Shown here: one piece after another, positions 46,525-54,925 of the stretch
How the letters are laid out: each line of letters starts with the position of its first letter
Numbering within the stretch: position 1 is the first letter of the stretch
Source of the DNA: Vibrio gelatinilyticus
GTDB lineage: Bacteria > Pseudomonadota > Gammaproteobacteria > Enterobacterales > Vibrionaceae
Direction of reading: 5' to 3'
Assembly (NCBI RefSeq): GCF_022836845.1
Contig: NZ_JAJNNZ010000002.1
Coordinates: 47,033 to 111,032 of the forward strand
Length of the DNA stretch: 64,000 nucleotides
The notes under the pieces: generated by a model
The model's database searches: none
What the model was told of the DNA's origin: nothing
What the model saw: only the letters and a program-made list of their open reading frames with translations
Position numbers and translations under genes: made by a program

Positions 46525-49242
46525 ATGCACGAAATCACATTAAAACTCTCAGGGCTCTCTTGTATGGGGTGCGTCAAAAAGCTCAAAACTGCCCTTATTG
46601 AGTCAGAGGCTTCAATTGAAATTCTATCCATCGATACTGAGCATCTGGTGGCTCGCTCTAAGGCAACGCCAACTCAACTCGCTAAGATTATTTCAGAGTG
46701 CGGGTATCAAGCAGGTGAAGCGCTCACCTTCACTCTATCGGGCCTCAACTGCGGTAAATGCGTTGCCAAAGTAAAACTCGCTTTAGAAGAAGTCAGCGGG
46801 GTTTCCATAACGGATATTTCGAAATCTCAGCTTCAAGTGCACAGTTTGCTTCCCGAGTCTGTCATCATAAATAAAATCGAGTCACTGGGCTTTCATGCCG
46901 CCCTGATTGACTCAAGCGAGAACATTGAACCGCCGGCAGCATTAGAAGAGTCTCAGGTCTCCAAAATCGCAGAGTCGCAACAGAGCCCACACGCCCTTGC
47001 TCAAGAACAAACCAGCCTTCATATATTGATTCAAGGTATGACCTGCGCAAGCTGTGTCAGCTCCGTTGAAAAAGCCATCCTCAAAGAGCCTAACATTTTA
47101 CGTGCTCAAGTGAACCTTGCTGAACAAAGTGCGTTAGTGCTGATTGAGGGTACCCTTTCTGATCACCAGAAAAAACAAGTCAGCGAGCAGCTTGTCCAAA
47201 CGGTCGGTCAGGCTGGCTATCAGGCAGAGGTTGCCAATGATCTGCAAAGCACTCAACAAACTCAGAAACACCGCTTAGAGCAGCATCAAGCACTGCAAAA
47301 GCGAAATACCGTTGTCTCGTTAGCAATAGGTGCCCCTTTAATGCTATGGGGGATGTTGGGCGGCAATATGATGATCCGAACTCCGCTCGATCAAGCAGCC
47401 TGGGGGATTGTCGGGCTCATTTGTCTGGCATTACTGGCAACAGCTGGGCGAGACTTTTTCCACAACGCCTATGTTGCTTTGAAACATAAAAGAGCAACAA
47501 TGGATACACTGGTAGCCCTTGGTACTGGTGCCGCGTGGTGGTACTCAATGCTTGTAGTCGTTAAACCAGATTGGTTTCCACATGCGTCTCGACACGTCTA
47601 TTTTGAAGCAAGTGCAATGATTATTGGCTTGATTTCATTAGGGCACTTTATCGAAGCTAAAGCTAAATCAAAAACCAATCAATCCTTGCAAGCATTGATG
47701 CGGCTTCAACCACAACACGCTACGGCCATTATTGACGGTAAAGAGACTCATCTGCCTATCGCTCAAATCACAACGGGAATGACATTGCGAATTAAACCCG
47801 GTGAAAAAGTCCCTGTTGATGGGAAAATTATTGATGGTCACAGCTATATTGATGAGTCGATGTTAACGGGTGAACCGCTGGCGATCAGTAAACAACAAGG
47901 GGATTGCGTCTCCGCAGGCACACTCAACAGTGACGGTGCATTGACCATCATTGCTACCAGTGTTGGCGCAAAAACCATGCTGTCTCGCATCGTAAATATG
48001 GTGCGCGAAGCACAAAGCAGTAAACCCGCCATCGCAAAGCTGGCCGACTCAATCTCTGCGGTGTTCGTTCCTATTGTGGTTCTCATTGCCATAACGGCCG
48101 CAGGAGTTTGGTTTGCCGTTGGTCCTGAGCCCAAAGCAAGTTACATGCTAATTGTTGCCACTACTGTGCTTATTATTGCTTGCCCGTGTGCCCTTGGGCT
48201 TGCAACACCACTATCCATAACTGTTGGTATAGGAAAAGCAGCGCAAGCCGGCGTGCTGATCAAAGACGCCGATGCATTGCAAACCTTAAGTAAAGTTTCC
48301 GCCGTCGTTTTTGATAAGACAGGAACATTGACAAAAGGGAAGCCAAAAGTACAAAGCGTCATGCACTTTGAGATGGAGGATGCCGACGTAGCACGCTATG
48401 TCGTGCCCATGGAGCAGCGCTCTGAACACCCCTTAGCGAAAGCGGTCGTCCAGTATTGGCATGATGCCGAGAATCTGTTTCATGTCGATTCATTTACCAA
48501 CATTCAAGGTAAAGGCGTGCAAGGTAAAGTTGATGGACAAAATATTCTCATTGCATCGCTGAATTACGTTAAGCAGCAAGATATTGATGTCAGTAAAGCC
48601 AACGATTTTATAATCGAGTGTCAGGCGCAAGCCTGGACCCCGGTAGTGGTTACCCTGAATAGAAAGCTACTTTCTGTCATAGCGATCGCCGATGAGATCA
48701 AGACAGATGCCGTTCAGGCGATAGCAACCTTACAAACCAATGGTATACACACCGTCATGCTCACTGGTGATAATAACCATGTCGCCCAGGCGATTGCTAA
48801 AAAAATTGGCATTGATGAGGTTATTGCAGAAGTACTCCCTGATGATAAAGCCCAGCATATAATTGATCTAAAAAAGAAATTTGGCCTTATTGCCATGGTA
48901 GGTGACGGCATCAATGATGCGCCAGCTCTGGCTAAAGCTGATGTTGGTATCGCAATGGGTTCAGGCAGTGATATTGCTATAGAAAGCGCGCCAATGACCT
49001 TATTGAACAGTACTCCATCGAGCATTAGCTATACCATAGAGCTATCTAAAGCAACGGTAAAAAACATCAAACAAAACCTGTTTGGAGCGTTTATCTATAA
49101 CTCTCTGGGGATACCTATCGCCGCTGGAATACTATACCCATTTTATGGCTTTTTGCTCAGCCCCGTTGTAGCCGGTGCGGCAATGGCTTTATCCTCGATT
49201 ACCGTGGTAACAAACGCTAATCGATTAAGAAATTTTAAGTAA
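46525..49242 (+). CDS. copA: Copper-exporting P1B-type ATPase
   Basis: Pumps Cu(I) out of the cytoplasm. Three N-terminal heavy-metal-associated domains carry C13-M-G-C16, C76-G-K-C79 and C174-A-S-C177. The core has eight membrane segments with the transport motif CPC near residues 552-554 in IIACPCALGLATP. DKTGTLTKG has the phosphorylated Asp near 597, and SEHPLAKAVV and VGDGINDAPAL are also present. The protein is 905 residues. The second domain has an unusual G-K inside CxxC. It is followed 100 bases later by copG. Confidence 0.95.
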   Translation: MHEITLKLSGLSCMGCVKKLKTALIESEASIEILSIDTEHLVARSKATPTQLAKIISECGYQAGEALTFTLSGLNCGKCVAKVKLALEEVSGVSITDISKSQLQVHSLLPESVIINKIESLGFHAALIDSSENIEPPAALEESQVSKIAESQQSPHALAQEQTSLHILIQGMTCASCVSSVEKAILKEPNILRAQVNLAEQSALVLIEGTLSDHQKKQVSEQLVQTVGQAGYQAEVANDLQSTQQTQKHRLEQHQALQKRNTVVSLAIGAPLMLWGMLGGNMMIRTPLDQAAWGIVGLICLALLATAGRDFFHNAYVALKHKRATMDTLVALGTGAAWWYSMLVVVKPDWFPHASRHVYFEASAMIIGLISLGHFIEAKAKSKTNQSLQALMRLQPQHATAIIDGKETHLPIAQITTGMTLRIKPGEKVPVDGKIIDGHSYIDESMLTGEPLAISKQQGDCVSAGTLNSDGALTIIATSVGAKTMLSRIVNMVREAQSSKPAIAKLADSISAVFVPIVVLIAITAAGVWFAVGPEPKASYMLIVATTVLIIACPCALGLATPLSITVGIGKAAQAGVLIKDADALQTLSKVSAVVFDKTGTLTKGKPKVQSVMHFEMEDADVARYVVPMEQRSEHPLAKAVVQYWHDAENLFHVDSFTNIQGKGVQGKVDGQNILIASLNYVKQQDIDVSKANDFIIECQAQAWTPVVVTLNRKLLSVIAIADEIKTDAVQAIATLQTNGIHTVMLTGDNNHVAQAIAKKIGIDEVIAEVLPDDKAQHIIDLKKKFGLIAMVGDGINDAPALAKADVGIAMGSGSDIAIESAPMTLLNSTPSSISYTIELSKATVKNIKQNLFGAFIYNSLGIPIAAGILYPFYGFLLSPVVAGAAMALSSITVVTNANRLRNFK

Positions 49243-49342
49243 GAGTAATCGCTCACAGACCATACTTCCTTTGCAGAAAGACGCAAATGCCTTTCATACG
49301 ATAGTAAGTCTGTAAGGTATCAATTCACATAGAGGTTATCCA

Positions 49343-49789
49343 ATGTCGATACATACACGCATTCTAAAAACCGCCACGCTGTCTTTGGCATTAATTGCAG
49401 GCTCAGCATTCGCCACACAGGTACTCACTTACAAGTCTCCCTATTGCGGATGCTGTAAAGAATGGGTCAAGCACATGGAAGATGCTGGTTTTGACGTTAA
49501 GGTAGAAGAGCACACAAACATGAATCCAATCAAAGAAAAGCTTGGCATAGAGCCGGAACTGGCTTCGTGTCATACCGCCGTAATTGGTGAGTACGTCTTC
49601 GAAGGCCATATTCCTGCCAGTGATATCAAAGCTTTTCTAGAAAACCCACCTAAGAACGCCAAAGGTCTCGCTGTACCAGGCATGCCTATGGGCTCACCGG
49701 GTATGGAATACGGCGATAAAAAAGATCCCTATCATGTTTACGCCTACAACGAAGAAGGACAGGTATTTAGTTACCGTCATTACAAATAA
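49343..49789 (+). CDS. copG: CopG-like DUF411 periplasmic copper protein
   Basis: A 148-residue exported protein of the DUF411 family. A signal peptide (about 1-24, ending AGSAFA) precedes a thioredoxin-like domain with the motif KSPYCGCCKEW and a later SCHTAVI, whose cysteines bind copper in characterised CopG. The C-terminal part has a Met/Gly/Pro-rich PGMPMGSPGMEYGD. I recall this gene next to copA in V. cholerae. It lies 100 bases after copA and is probably in the same copper response. Confidence 0.88.
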   Translation: MSIHTRILKTATLSLALIAGSAFATQVLTYKSPYCGCCKEWVKHMEDAGFDVKVEEHTNMNPIKEKLGIEPELASCHTAVIGEYVFEGHIPASDIKAFLENPPKNAKGLAVPGMPMGSPGMEYGDKKDPYHVYAYNEEGQVFSYRHYK

Positions 49790-49799
49790 CCGACATGGA

Positions 49800-49824
49800 A
49801 AACGCCGCTTTAAGCGGCGTTTTT
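49800..49824. terminator. Terminator between copG and the convergent barrel gene
   Basis: ACGCCGCT-TTA-AGCGGCGT with T residues on the right and A on the left. It can serve both strands. Confidence 0.85.
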
Positions 49825-49832
49825 GTATGGAG

Positions 49833-50582
49833 TTAAAAGTGATAAGATCCACCTACAACAAACGCGCTGTTGGTCACTCCTGTGTTGCCATATGGGTGTC
49901 GGAAGTTGCCCTGGCTCTTATACTCAAAGTAGGGTTGAAAAGCGTACTTGGTGAGTGTTAAGCGAAACTCATGATCCATAGAGTTATAGGAGCCTGTATA
50001 CCATGGATAATATGAGCCTCCCATGAAGTACACGTTGTTATAGTGAATTTTGACTGGGTGAGTCTTAAACTGATAAGCGATTTTATTGTCAAACCGATAA
50101 TCAATATCGGGCTTGTAGCCCCAACGATTATGCTTAGCGTATATTTCAGCTCGAGTACGATGACTTAGCGAGATCCCCTCATCAAAATCAAAACCAATTT
50201 TAAACAAAGGGCGGTATTGCATCGTTTCACCAAGCTGCATTAAGTGCTGGTATCCCGCCGCCAGCCAGAAGTTTCTTGAAAGCGCAAACTTTTGCTCGAC
50301 ACCCAAAGTAACTAATGGAGCTTTTGCGGAGTGGCCAAAATAAACATCGTCATGATGATGGGGCGAATCGGTATACGGCGTACCTCCCAGAGGAATATGT
50401 TCTACCTTAAACAAGATCGATGTATCGGTATCAAAAGTATGACCGGCGGCCATTTTACCCGTCACTTTGGAATTAGGAAGATACGTACTGTTGAACTGAA
50501 CATTGCCTTCGATAAACGACGATGCGGCAAACGTAGGGGCGGCAAAAAATAATGCAGCCAGAACTGAAACTAAACGAAACAT
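49833..50582 (-). CDS. Small outer membrane beta-barrel, KdgM/NanC-like (copy 1)
   Basis: A 249-residue exported protein (signal peptide MFRLVSVLAALFFAAPTFA) with alternating hydrophobic strands and a C-terminal aromatic end (VGGSYHF), typical of an outer-membrane barrel. Its strand pattern and size suggest the KdgM/NanC family of monomeric porins for acidic oligosaccharides, but this is judged by eye. It shares with the next gene the blocks LGVEQ-F-LS, AAGY-HL-Q-GE--QYRPL-KIG and SLS-RTR. ATG 50582 has AGAGG 6 bases upstream; an earlier in-frame Met lacks a signal sequence. Confidence 0.7.
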   Translation of the reverse strand: MFRLVSVLAALFFAAPTFAASSFIEGNVQFNSTYLPNSKVTGKMAAGHTFDTDTSILFKVEHIPLGGTPYTDSPHHHDDVYFGHSAKAPLVTLGVEQKFALSRNFWLAAGYQHLMQLGETMQYRPLFKIGFDFDEGISLSHRTRAEIYAKHNRWGYKPDIDYRFDNKIAYQFKTHPVKIHYNNVYFMGGSYYPWYTGSYNSMDHEFRLTLTKYAFQPYFEYKSQGNFRHPYGNTGVTNSAFVVGGSYHF

Positions 50583-50950
50583 GATGCCCTCTAAACAAAA
50601 GATATAGGCAAATGCTGCGCTCAATTCAGCGAATAGACAAATTCACACTCAGTAAATACAAGGTGAAACATCCAAAACAAAAAATTTATATAAAACACTG
50701 TTTATCAGTTAGTTACATAAATAACATAGTCCTAATGTCAGTGCATAATCATGTGAGTGCCTTGCATCTAACACCAGCTTGACGCAGTCGTATATATCCG
50801 CCCCAAATAACGACAAGTTTTTAACCAACTAAATCGTTATGAAGCTATACAAAATCTTGTAGCCAAAGAATGGCTTTGTTCAAAGCAAAAAAAAGCCTCC
50901 CAATAAGGAGACTTTGCTGTCATGTAAACTTGAATGCTGGTTTGTAGCGA
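50583..50950. other. Intergenic region between the two barrel genes
   Basis: About 370 AT-rich bases. The terminator of the upstream barrel gene is at 50886-50915. The remainder should hold the promoter of the gene at 49833-50582; I see a lone TGTGA half-site near 50752 but no convincing operator. Confidence 0.4.
50886..50915 (-). terminator. Terminator of barrel copy 2
   Basis: On the minus strand AAGTCTCC-TTATTG-GGAGGCTT (one G-T pair), followed by a run of eight T. Confidence 0.8.
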
Positions 50951-51646
50951 TTAAAAACCGTATGAAGCACCGAATACCAATGCATTGTTTACGATGCTAT
51001 CACCTTGTGCATCTTTAGGTCCGTGAGCTTGGCTACGGAACTCTAGGTATGGTTGTACGCCTGTACGAGTCCAAGTTGCACGCAACTCATGATCCATTGA
51101 GTTTTTAGCATCACCTTGCTTGATTACGTATACGTTGTTGTAGCTAATTGCTAAGTCTTGATCTGCAAACGCGTAAGCAATTTTGTTATCTAGACGAGTT
51201 TCGTCATTAGTCTTTTCACCACCACGAACGTCATCGGCTTGAATGTGGTGACGAGTACGGTTGCTTAGAGAAAGACCGTTATCGAAGTTATAGCCAATTT
51301 TTACAAGAGGACGGTATTGGAAAGACTCACCCGCTTGAACTAGGTGGTGATAACCTGCAGCAACCCATAGGTTGTCGCTTAGGTTAAACACCTGCTCAAC
51401 ACCCAGCGTAGTAAATGGAAGTGGGTTTGCTTTGCCATCTTCAACTTTTCCTAATGGAATTGCGTCAATTTCTACCAATAAAGTCGTATTTGAATCAAAC
51501 GTGTGACCAGCTTCTAAAGTAGAAGTTTGCTTTGCACCTTGCAGATACGAATCGTGAAACTGAACGTTACCTGTTACATAAGAAGAACCTGCGAATACAC
51601 TAGTTGATGCTACTGCTAGAGCGGTTAGAGCGAGTACTTTTTTCAT
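50951..51646 (-). CDS. Small outer membrane beta-barrel, KdgM/NanC-like (copy 2)
   Basis: A 231-residue paralogue of the preceding barrel. It has a signal peptide (MKKVLALTALAVASTSVFA), strand pairs through the protein and a terminal aromatic residue (FGASYGF). The best-conserved stretch against copy 1 is LGVEQVFNLSDNLWVAAGYHHL near residues 84-105, followed by FQYRPLVKIGYNFDNGLSLSNRTR. Likely a substrate-specific monomeric porin. Two CRP-like sites lie upstream, which would fit a catabolite-controlled sugar uptake gene. The substrate is unknown. Confidence 0.72.
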   Translation of the reverse strand: MKKVLALTALAVASTSVFAGSSYVTGNVQFHDSYLQGAKQTSTLEAGHTFDSNTTLLVEIDAIPLGKVEDGKANPLPFTTLGVEQVFNLSDNLWVAAGYHHLVQAGESFQYRPLVKIGYNFDNGLSLSNRTRHHIQADDVRGGEKTNDETRLDNKIAYAFADQDLAISYNNVYVIKQGDAKNSMDHELRATWTRTGVQPYLEFRSQAHGPKDAQGDSIVNNALVFGASYGF

Positions 51647-51765
51647 TAGAACACCTATTAAGTAATTGAAAGCGGCTTAACGTGCCGTCTTATTGATGTG
51701 CCGTTTTGGCTTGGTCGTCACTATAACGACTATTAATTCGCGCAAACAATTAATTAACCCCAAAA

Positions 51766-51781
51766 AGTGATCTAAAACACA
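51766..51781. promoter_or_regulatory. Possible CRP site
   Basis: AGTGA-TCTAAA-ACACA, 8 of 10 fixed bases of TGTGA-N6-TCACA. About 120 bases upstream of the barrel copy 2 start. Confidence 0.4.
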
Positions 51782-51872
51782 CAGCAAAAAAGAAAATAAA
51801 ATATAAATCAATAAATAACAATAAGTTAAACAAAAAACAGCGTTACATAAAACATTCACACTAAAAGCAAAT

Positions 51873-51888
51873 AGTGATCACTATCACA
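51873..51888. promoter_or_regulatory. Probable CRP site
   Basis: AGTGA-TCACTA-TCACA, 9 of 10 fixed bases of the CRP consensus. It lies between barrel copy 2 and the TraB-like gene and could act on either. Confidence 0.55.
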
Positions 51889-52166
51889 CAAAAAAACACC
51901 CAAACTCAATAAAAACACTCTATGATCACGTGGAATTTAGTCTTTTTGACAATCAAACAAAATTTTCCTGTAATTAAGTTGACTGTAATCACAAAAAAAC
52001 GAAGGTAATGACCGCTCACACCGAAACTTAATTTACCTAGTGAATCATCATTTATAACACAAGAAGCTATAGAATTAGCTCGGATGGCCATTCTCCGGGT
52101 CTGGCAAAGTGCTACACTGCAATTATCCACCTTCATTAATATGACAGTTGAATATAAAAGGTAATG

Positions 52167-53063
52167 ATGACATTCAGAGCTCGGATACTCACCAAACGAA
52201 CGACTTTTCTAACCTGGCTTTTCATTGCCTTATCATCATCGGCCTATTCTCAGCCACTACATTGGCTTGTTCAAAAAGGGAAACAAGAGTTTCTTATTCT
52301 GGGCACGGTTCATGTGGGCAGTGATACGCTTTACCCTCTTCCAGAGCGCATTGAACCTTATTTGCGTGAGAGTGATGGCTTAATACTTGAAGCTGACCTG
52401 AGTAAACAAAGGGTGGTATTGCCTACGGCAAACAAAGGTGATTTTGTTGTTAACCTTTTGAGTGACTCTCAACTTCAACAATTAGAGACTGCAGCGAAGA
52501 CACTTGGTATTCCTTCATCCAGACTTAAACAACAGCCTCCTTGGGTGGTTGCACTGACGCTACAACAAGTACAATTTTCTCAACTGGGTTATGAACCTGC
52601 TCTGGGGGTCGAAAAAGTCCTCACCCAAAAAGCTCAGGTAAATAAAGTGCCAGTGTTTGGGCTCGAGACAATGCAATTTCAAATAGATCTGCTCGGCCAG
52701 CAACCTGACAATGGCAAACAAATGCTATTAGACACATTGAGTGAATGGCCGTATGCCCAAAGCAATGCCAATTGCTTAATTCAGTCATGGAAAAGTGGGG
52801 ATAAAGATAACCTTGAACAACTGCTGCAAACGGAAAACATGAACGAGGAGTTTGCGGACCAGTTTATCTATTCAAGAAACAGACAATGGGTGGATACACT
52901 ACTGACAAAAGCAAGTTTTTCCGAAGGTAAGTTCTTAGTCGCCGTTGGTACACTGCATTTAGTAGGTTCTGACAATATGATCTCTTTACTCGAAAAACAG
53001 GGTTTCACCGTTGAATCGTTGCAAATTCCGACCAAATCGGGCTGTGAATTTATGGAACCCTAA
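52167..53063 (+). CDS. TraB/GumN family protein
   Basis: A roughly 298-residue exported protein of the TraB/GumN family, which has a Tiki-like fold; some members are proteases. A hydrophobic N-terminal segment (TFLTWLFIALSSSAYS) is likely a signal peptide. The paired GxxH motifs are seen as ILGTVHVGSD near residue 45 and VAVGTLHLVGSD near 270, with the acidic LEADLSKQR between. ATG 52167 is spaced 5 bases from AAAAGG; ATG 52164 is only 2 bases away. It stands alone between intergenic regions. Substrate and role are unknown. Confidence 0.82.
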   Translation: MTFRARILTKRTTFLTWLFIALSSSAYSQPLHWLVQKGKQEFLILGTVHVGSDTLYPLPERIEPYLRESDGLILEADLSKQRVVLPTANKGDFVVNLLSDSQLQQLETAAKTLGIPSSRLKQQPPWVVALTLQQVQFSQLGYEPALGVEKVLTQKAQVNKVPVFGLETMQFQIDLLGQQPDNGKQMLLDTLSEWPYAQSNANCLIQSWKSGDKDNLEQLLQTENMNEEFADQFIYSRNRQWVDTLLTKASFSEGKFLVAVGTLHLVGSDNMISLLEKQGFTVESLQIPTKSGCEFMEP

Positions 53064-53425
53064 ACTATTTTCTAGCTTTGATTTGAGGATTTTGACTTTA
53101 ATTGCTCACTTGCGGCTTAAAGCCCTCAAATTTGCATTTTTTACATTTTAGTCTCTTGAAATATAAGTACATATCTAACTAACTGTTAGAAACAAAGTAA
53201 GCGGTCTCATCCAGTTTATTGTTCCTGCAGAAGAAATTTGCTTTGAAGAAAGAATTTAATTCACAATAAAATCAATCAATTATTATTTACAGTCTACAAA
53301 TAAGTTTCACTTTTTTGGACTTAAAAATTTTTTAATGTTCTAACTTTTTTTTGATCTTTATTTTCCAAGATACATACTTAAGGTGTCTGATGACCAGATT
53401 GGCCCAACAGCTATGGAGATTCAAA
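53064..53425. other. AT-rich intergenic region after the TraB-like gene
   Basis: About 360 bases. An extended imperfect hairpin at 53082-53130 followed by T residues may be the terminator of the TraB-like gene. The stretch 53160-53400 is highly AT-rich and should contain the promoter of the small secreted-protein gene; I see no clear element. Confidence 0.4.
53082..53142 (+). terminator. Possible terminator of the TraB-like gene
   Basis: Outer arms TTTGAGG / CCTCAAA and inner GACTTTAA / TTAAAGCC, then TTTGC and a T6 run. The stem is interrupted, so this is a weak call. Confidence 0.4.
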
Positions 53426-53608
53426 ATGAAAGTTTTACTAATCGCGATGGCTTTCGCAATGTCAGTTTCAATGCCTTCAATAGCGAGTGATTACACCGCT
53501 GGGGGAAATGTGATAGGAAGCGTTGTCGAATGTACTTTGCCGGATGGCACTAAAAAAACGACATACCAACTCTATTGTAAAATGGCGAATGGTAGTGCTC
53601 GATACTAG
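53426..53608 (+). CDS. Small secreted protein of unknown function
   Basis: A 60-residue protein with a signal peptide (MKVLLIAMAFAMSVSMPSIA) and a mature part of about 40 residues. That part has two cysteines 15 residues apart (VVECTLPDG ... QLYCKM), which could form a disulphide in the periplasm. GGAG lies 7 bases before ATG 53426, a good ribosome binding site; an upstream extension to 53351 lacks one and would bury the signal peptide. It is convergent with cueR. I do not recognise the family. Its closeness to copper genes may be chance. Confidence 0.65.
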   Translation: MKVLLIAMAFAMSVSMPSIASDYTAGGNVIGSVVECTLPDGTKKTTYQLYCKMANGSARY

Positions 53609-53622
53609 CAATTGATGACTTG

Positions 53623-53650
53623 AAAGGAGGCGGATCAATTCCCCTCCTTT
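53623..53650. terminator. Hairpin at the end of cueR and the small secreted gene
   Basis: AAAGGAGG / CCTCCTTT with a 12-base loop that contains the cueR stop codon. There is no T run on either side, so its role as a terminator is doubtful. Confidence 0.4.
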
Positions 53651-54027
53651 AACCCATCGATTATTGGGCAAGCACTTTGCCCATCTCCTGGGCAACGCTC
53701 AACCCACTCTTGCAATTTGCATTCGATATTGCGCAGAGCCTCTATTTGTTCTCGAATATCGCTCAATTTGTTACTCGCAAAATGCTTAACCTGCGCACTC
53801 ATTCTGTGAGGGTTTCGCTCCATGGCTAAAAGCTCTTTGCACTCATCGAGTGAAAAGCCCGCCTTTCTCGCGTTAGAAACAAACTTAAGTTCATCTACCT
53901 GTTTGTTTGAATAGACACGATAACCATTGTCAGAACGTGTAGGGGCAGAAATGACATCGCGCTCTTCGTACAGACGAATCGATTTGGATGTTAAGCCAGT
54001 TAACTTTGCCACTTGGCTGATGTTCAT
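53635..54027 (-). CDS. cueR: Copper-responsive MerR-family regulator CueR
   Basis: A 130-residue MerR-type activator that senses Cu(I) in the cytoplasm. The winged helix-turn-helix MNISQVAKLTGLTSKSIRLYEERD leads to a dimerisation helix. The metal loop has C112 and C120 in CPGDGQSACPII, the same numbering and spacing as CueR of E. coli, and not the extra cysteines of mercury or zinc sensors. The likely target is the copA promoter about 7 kb to the left in this window. Its own promoter is not obvious. Confidence 0.92.
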   Translation of the reverse strand: MNISQVAKLTGLTSKSIRLYEERDVISAPTRSDNGYRVYSNKQVDELKFVSNARKAGFSLDECKELLAMERNPHRMSAQVKHFASNKLSDIREQIEALRNIECKLQEWVERCPGDGQSACPIIDGLKEGN

Positions 54028-54048
54028 TTCAACTCCTTAAGATCACCT

Positions 54049-54849
54049 CTAGAGAGCAAGTAACCATGCAAGTGATGCTTGCCTCTCTTCAACTGAGGCT
54101 TCATTGTACCAATATTGCATCATTTGTGCAGGTTGAGACTCAAAGGCAGGTTCGCTGCTGCCGCTCTTACGATGTTGAACAGCCCAATCTACAAATTGCG
54201 CTTGTTCTGATTTCGGTGTTTTTTCATACCAATATTGAATCATTTCTACGGACTTAGCGTTAGCTTCAACTTGTGATGAACTTACTGCTGCCGCTACAGG
54301 CACAGTCGCTACCGCAGCCGGGCTGCCCTTTTGGCTAACCACTTCATCGCGCAGGGCATTGATGTACCCACCTGCAATGGTAAAGGTCACTTTGTAATTA
54401 CTATTTGTGACCAAATCAAACTTAAAGTCACCATTTTCTGCACTATTAACCGCTTCGTGATCAATTGGGAAATAGAAATATTGAGATGCTGTACAGTGCT
54501 CAGTACAGGTACTGGTTGAGGGTTTGACCTCTATAAGGTCGACTGTTTTTCCTAAATAGGAAACTTTTTCAAACTCGGTATAAGATTTAAAGTAGGTCAC
54601 CTCCATATTTACCTGGCCAGTGATCGCATCAGAACTTGTTGGGCTTCGTAGAACAACCAGCGCTTTCGACTTAACGATGTCGCCGCCATTGCTTGAATCG
54701 GCAATCGGGGTGTAAGTTTTACCAATGACGTTAACCTGACTTCCTTGATAGTTCACCGTTGCCACTGACTGAGAAAAATCACTTTCTGAATCAAGGGAAG
54801 AGCATGCTCCTAACAACAACGACATTACAACTACAGTTTTTCTCAACAT
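54049..54849 (-). CDS. Putative lipoprotein with a duplicated C-terminal motif
   Basis: A 266-residue protein of no family I recognise. The signal MLRKTVVVMSLLLGAC ends in a lipobox; residue +2 is Ser, compatible with the outer membrane. A probable beta-rich domain (residues 25-165) contains the Cys pair TSTCTEHCTAS. An Ala/Val-rich linker follows, and then two copies of a WY-type helix motif: MIQYWYEKTPKSEQAQFVDW and MMQYWYNEASVEERQASLAW. ATG 54849 has AGGAG 6 bases upstream, while an earlier Met lies inside the porin terminator. It lies between cueR and a porin gene. Confidence 0.72.
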   Translation of the reverse strand: MLRKTVVVMSLLLGACSSLDSESDFSQSVATVNYQGSQVNVIGKTYTPIADSSNGGDIVKSKALVVLRSPTSSDAITGQVNMEVTYFKSYTEFEKVSYLGKTVDLIEVKPSTSTCTEHCTASQYFYFPIDHEAVNSAENGDFKFDLVTNSNYKVTFTIAGGYINALRDEVVSQKGSPAAVATVPVAAAVSSSQVEANAKSVEMIQYWYEKTPKSEQAQFVDWAVQHRKSGSSEPAFESQPAQMMQYWYNEASVEERQASLAWLLAL

Positions 54850-54865
54850 ATTCTTCTCCTTTGAC

Positions 54866-54897
54866 AAAAAGAGCGCTAGCCAAATTAGCTAACGCTC
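54866..54897 (-). terminator. Terminator of the porin gene
   Basis: GAGCG-TAGC / GCTA-CGCTC with one mismatch, then five T on the minus strand, 30 bases past the porin stop. Confidence 0.75.
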
Positions 54898-54925
54898 AGC
54901 TTATACTACTATTTATATCAGTTTG

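Larger units (their letters stand above)
51647..52166. other. AT-rich divergent intergenic region upstream of barrel copy 2 and the TraB-like gene
   Basis: About 520 bases, very AT-rich. It holds two CRP-like sites (51766-51781 and 51873-51888). Short frames on both strands here have poor composition and no ribosome binding sites, and I do not call them genes. The stretch 51900-52140 shows nothing else I recognise. Confidence 0.45.

Noticed and set aside
51677..52136. Two short minus-strand frames (60 and 76 residues) in the AT-rich gap before the TraB-like gene
   Set aside because: Low-complexity peptides from AT-rich DNA; they overlap the CRP-like sites and lack ribosome binding sites.
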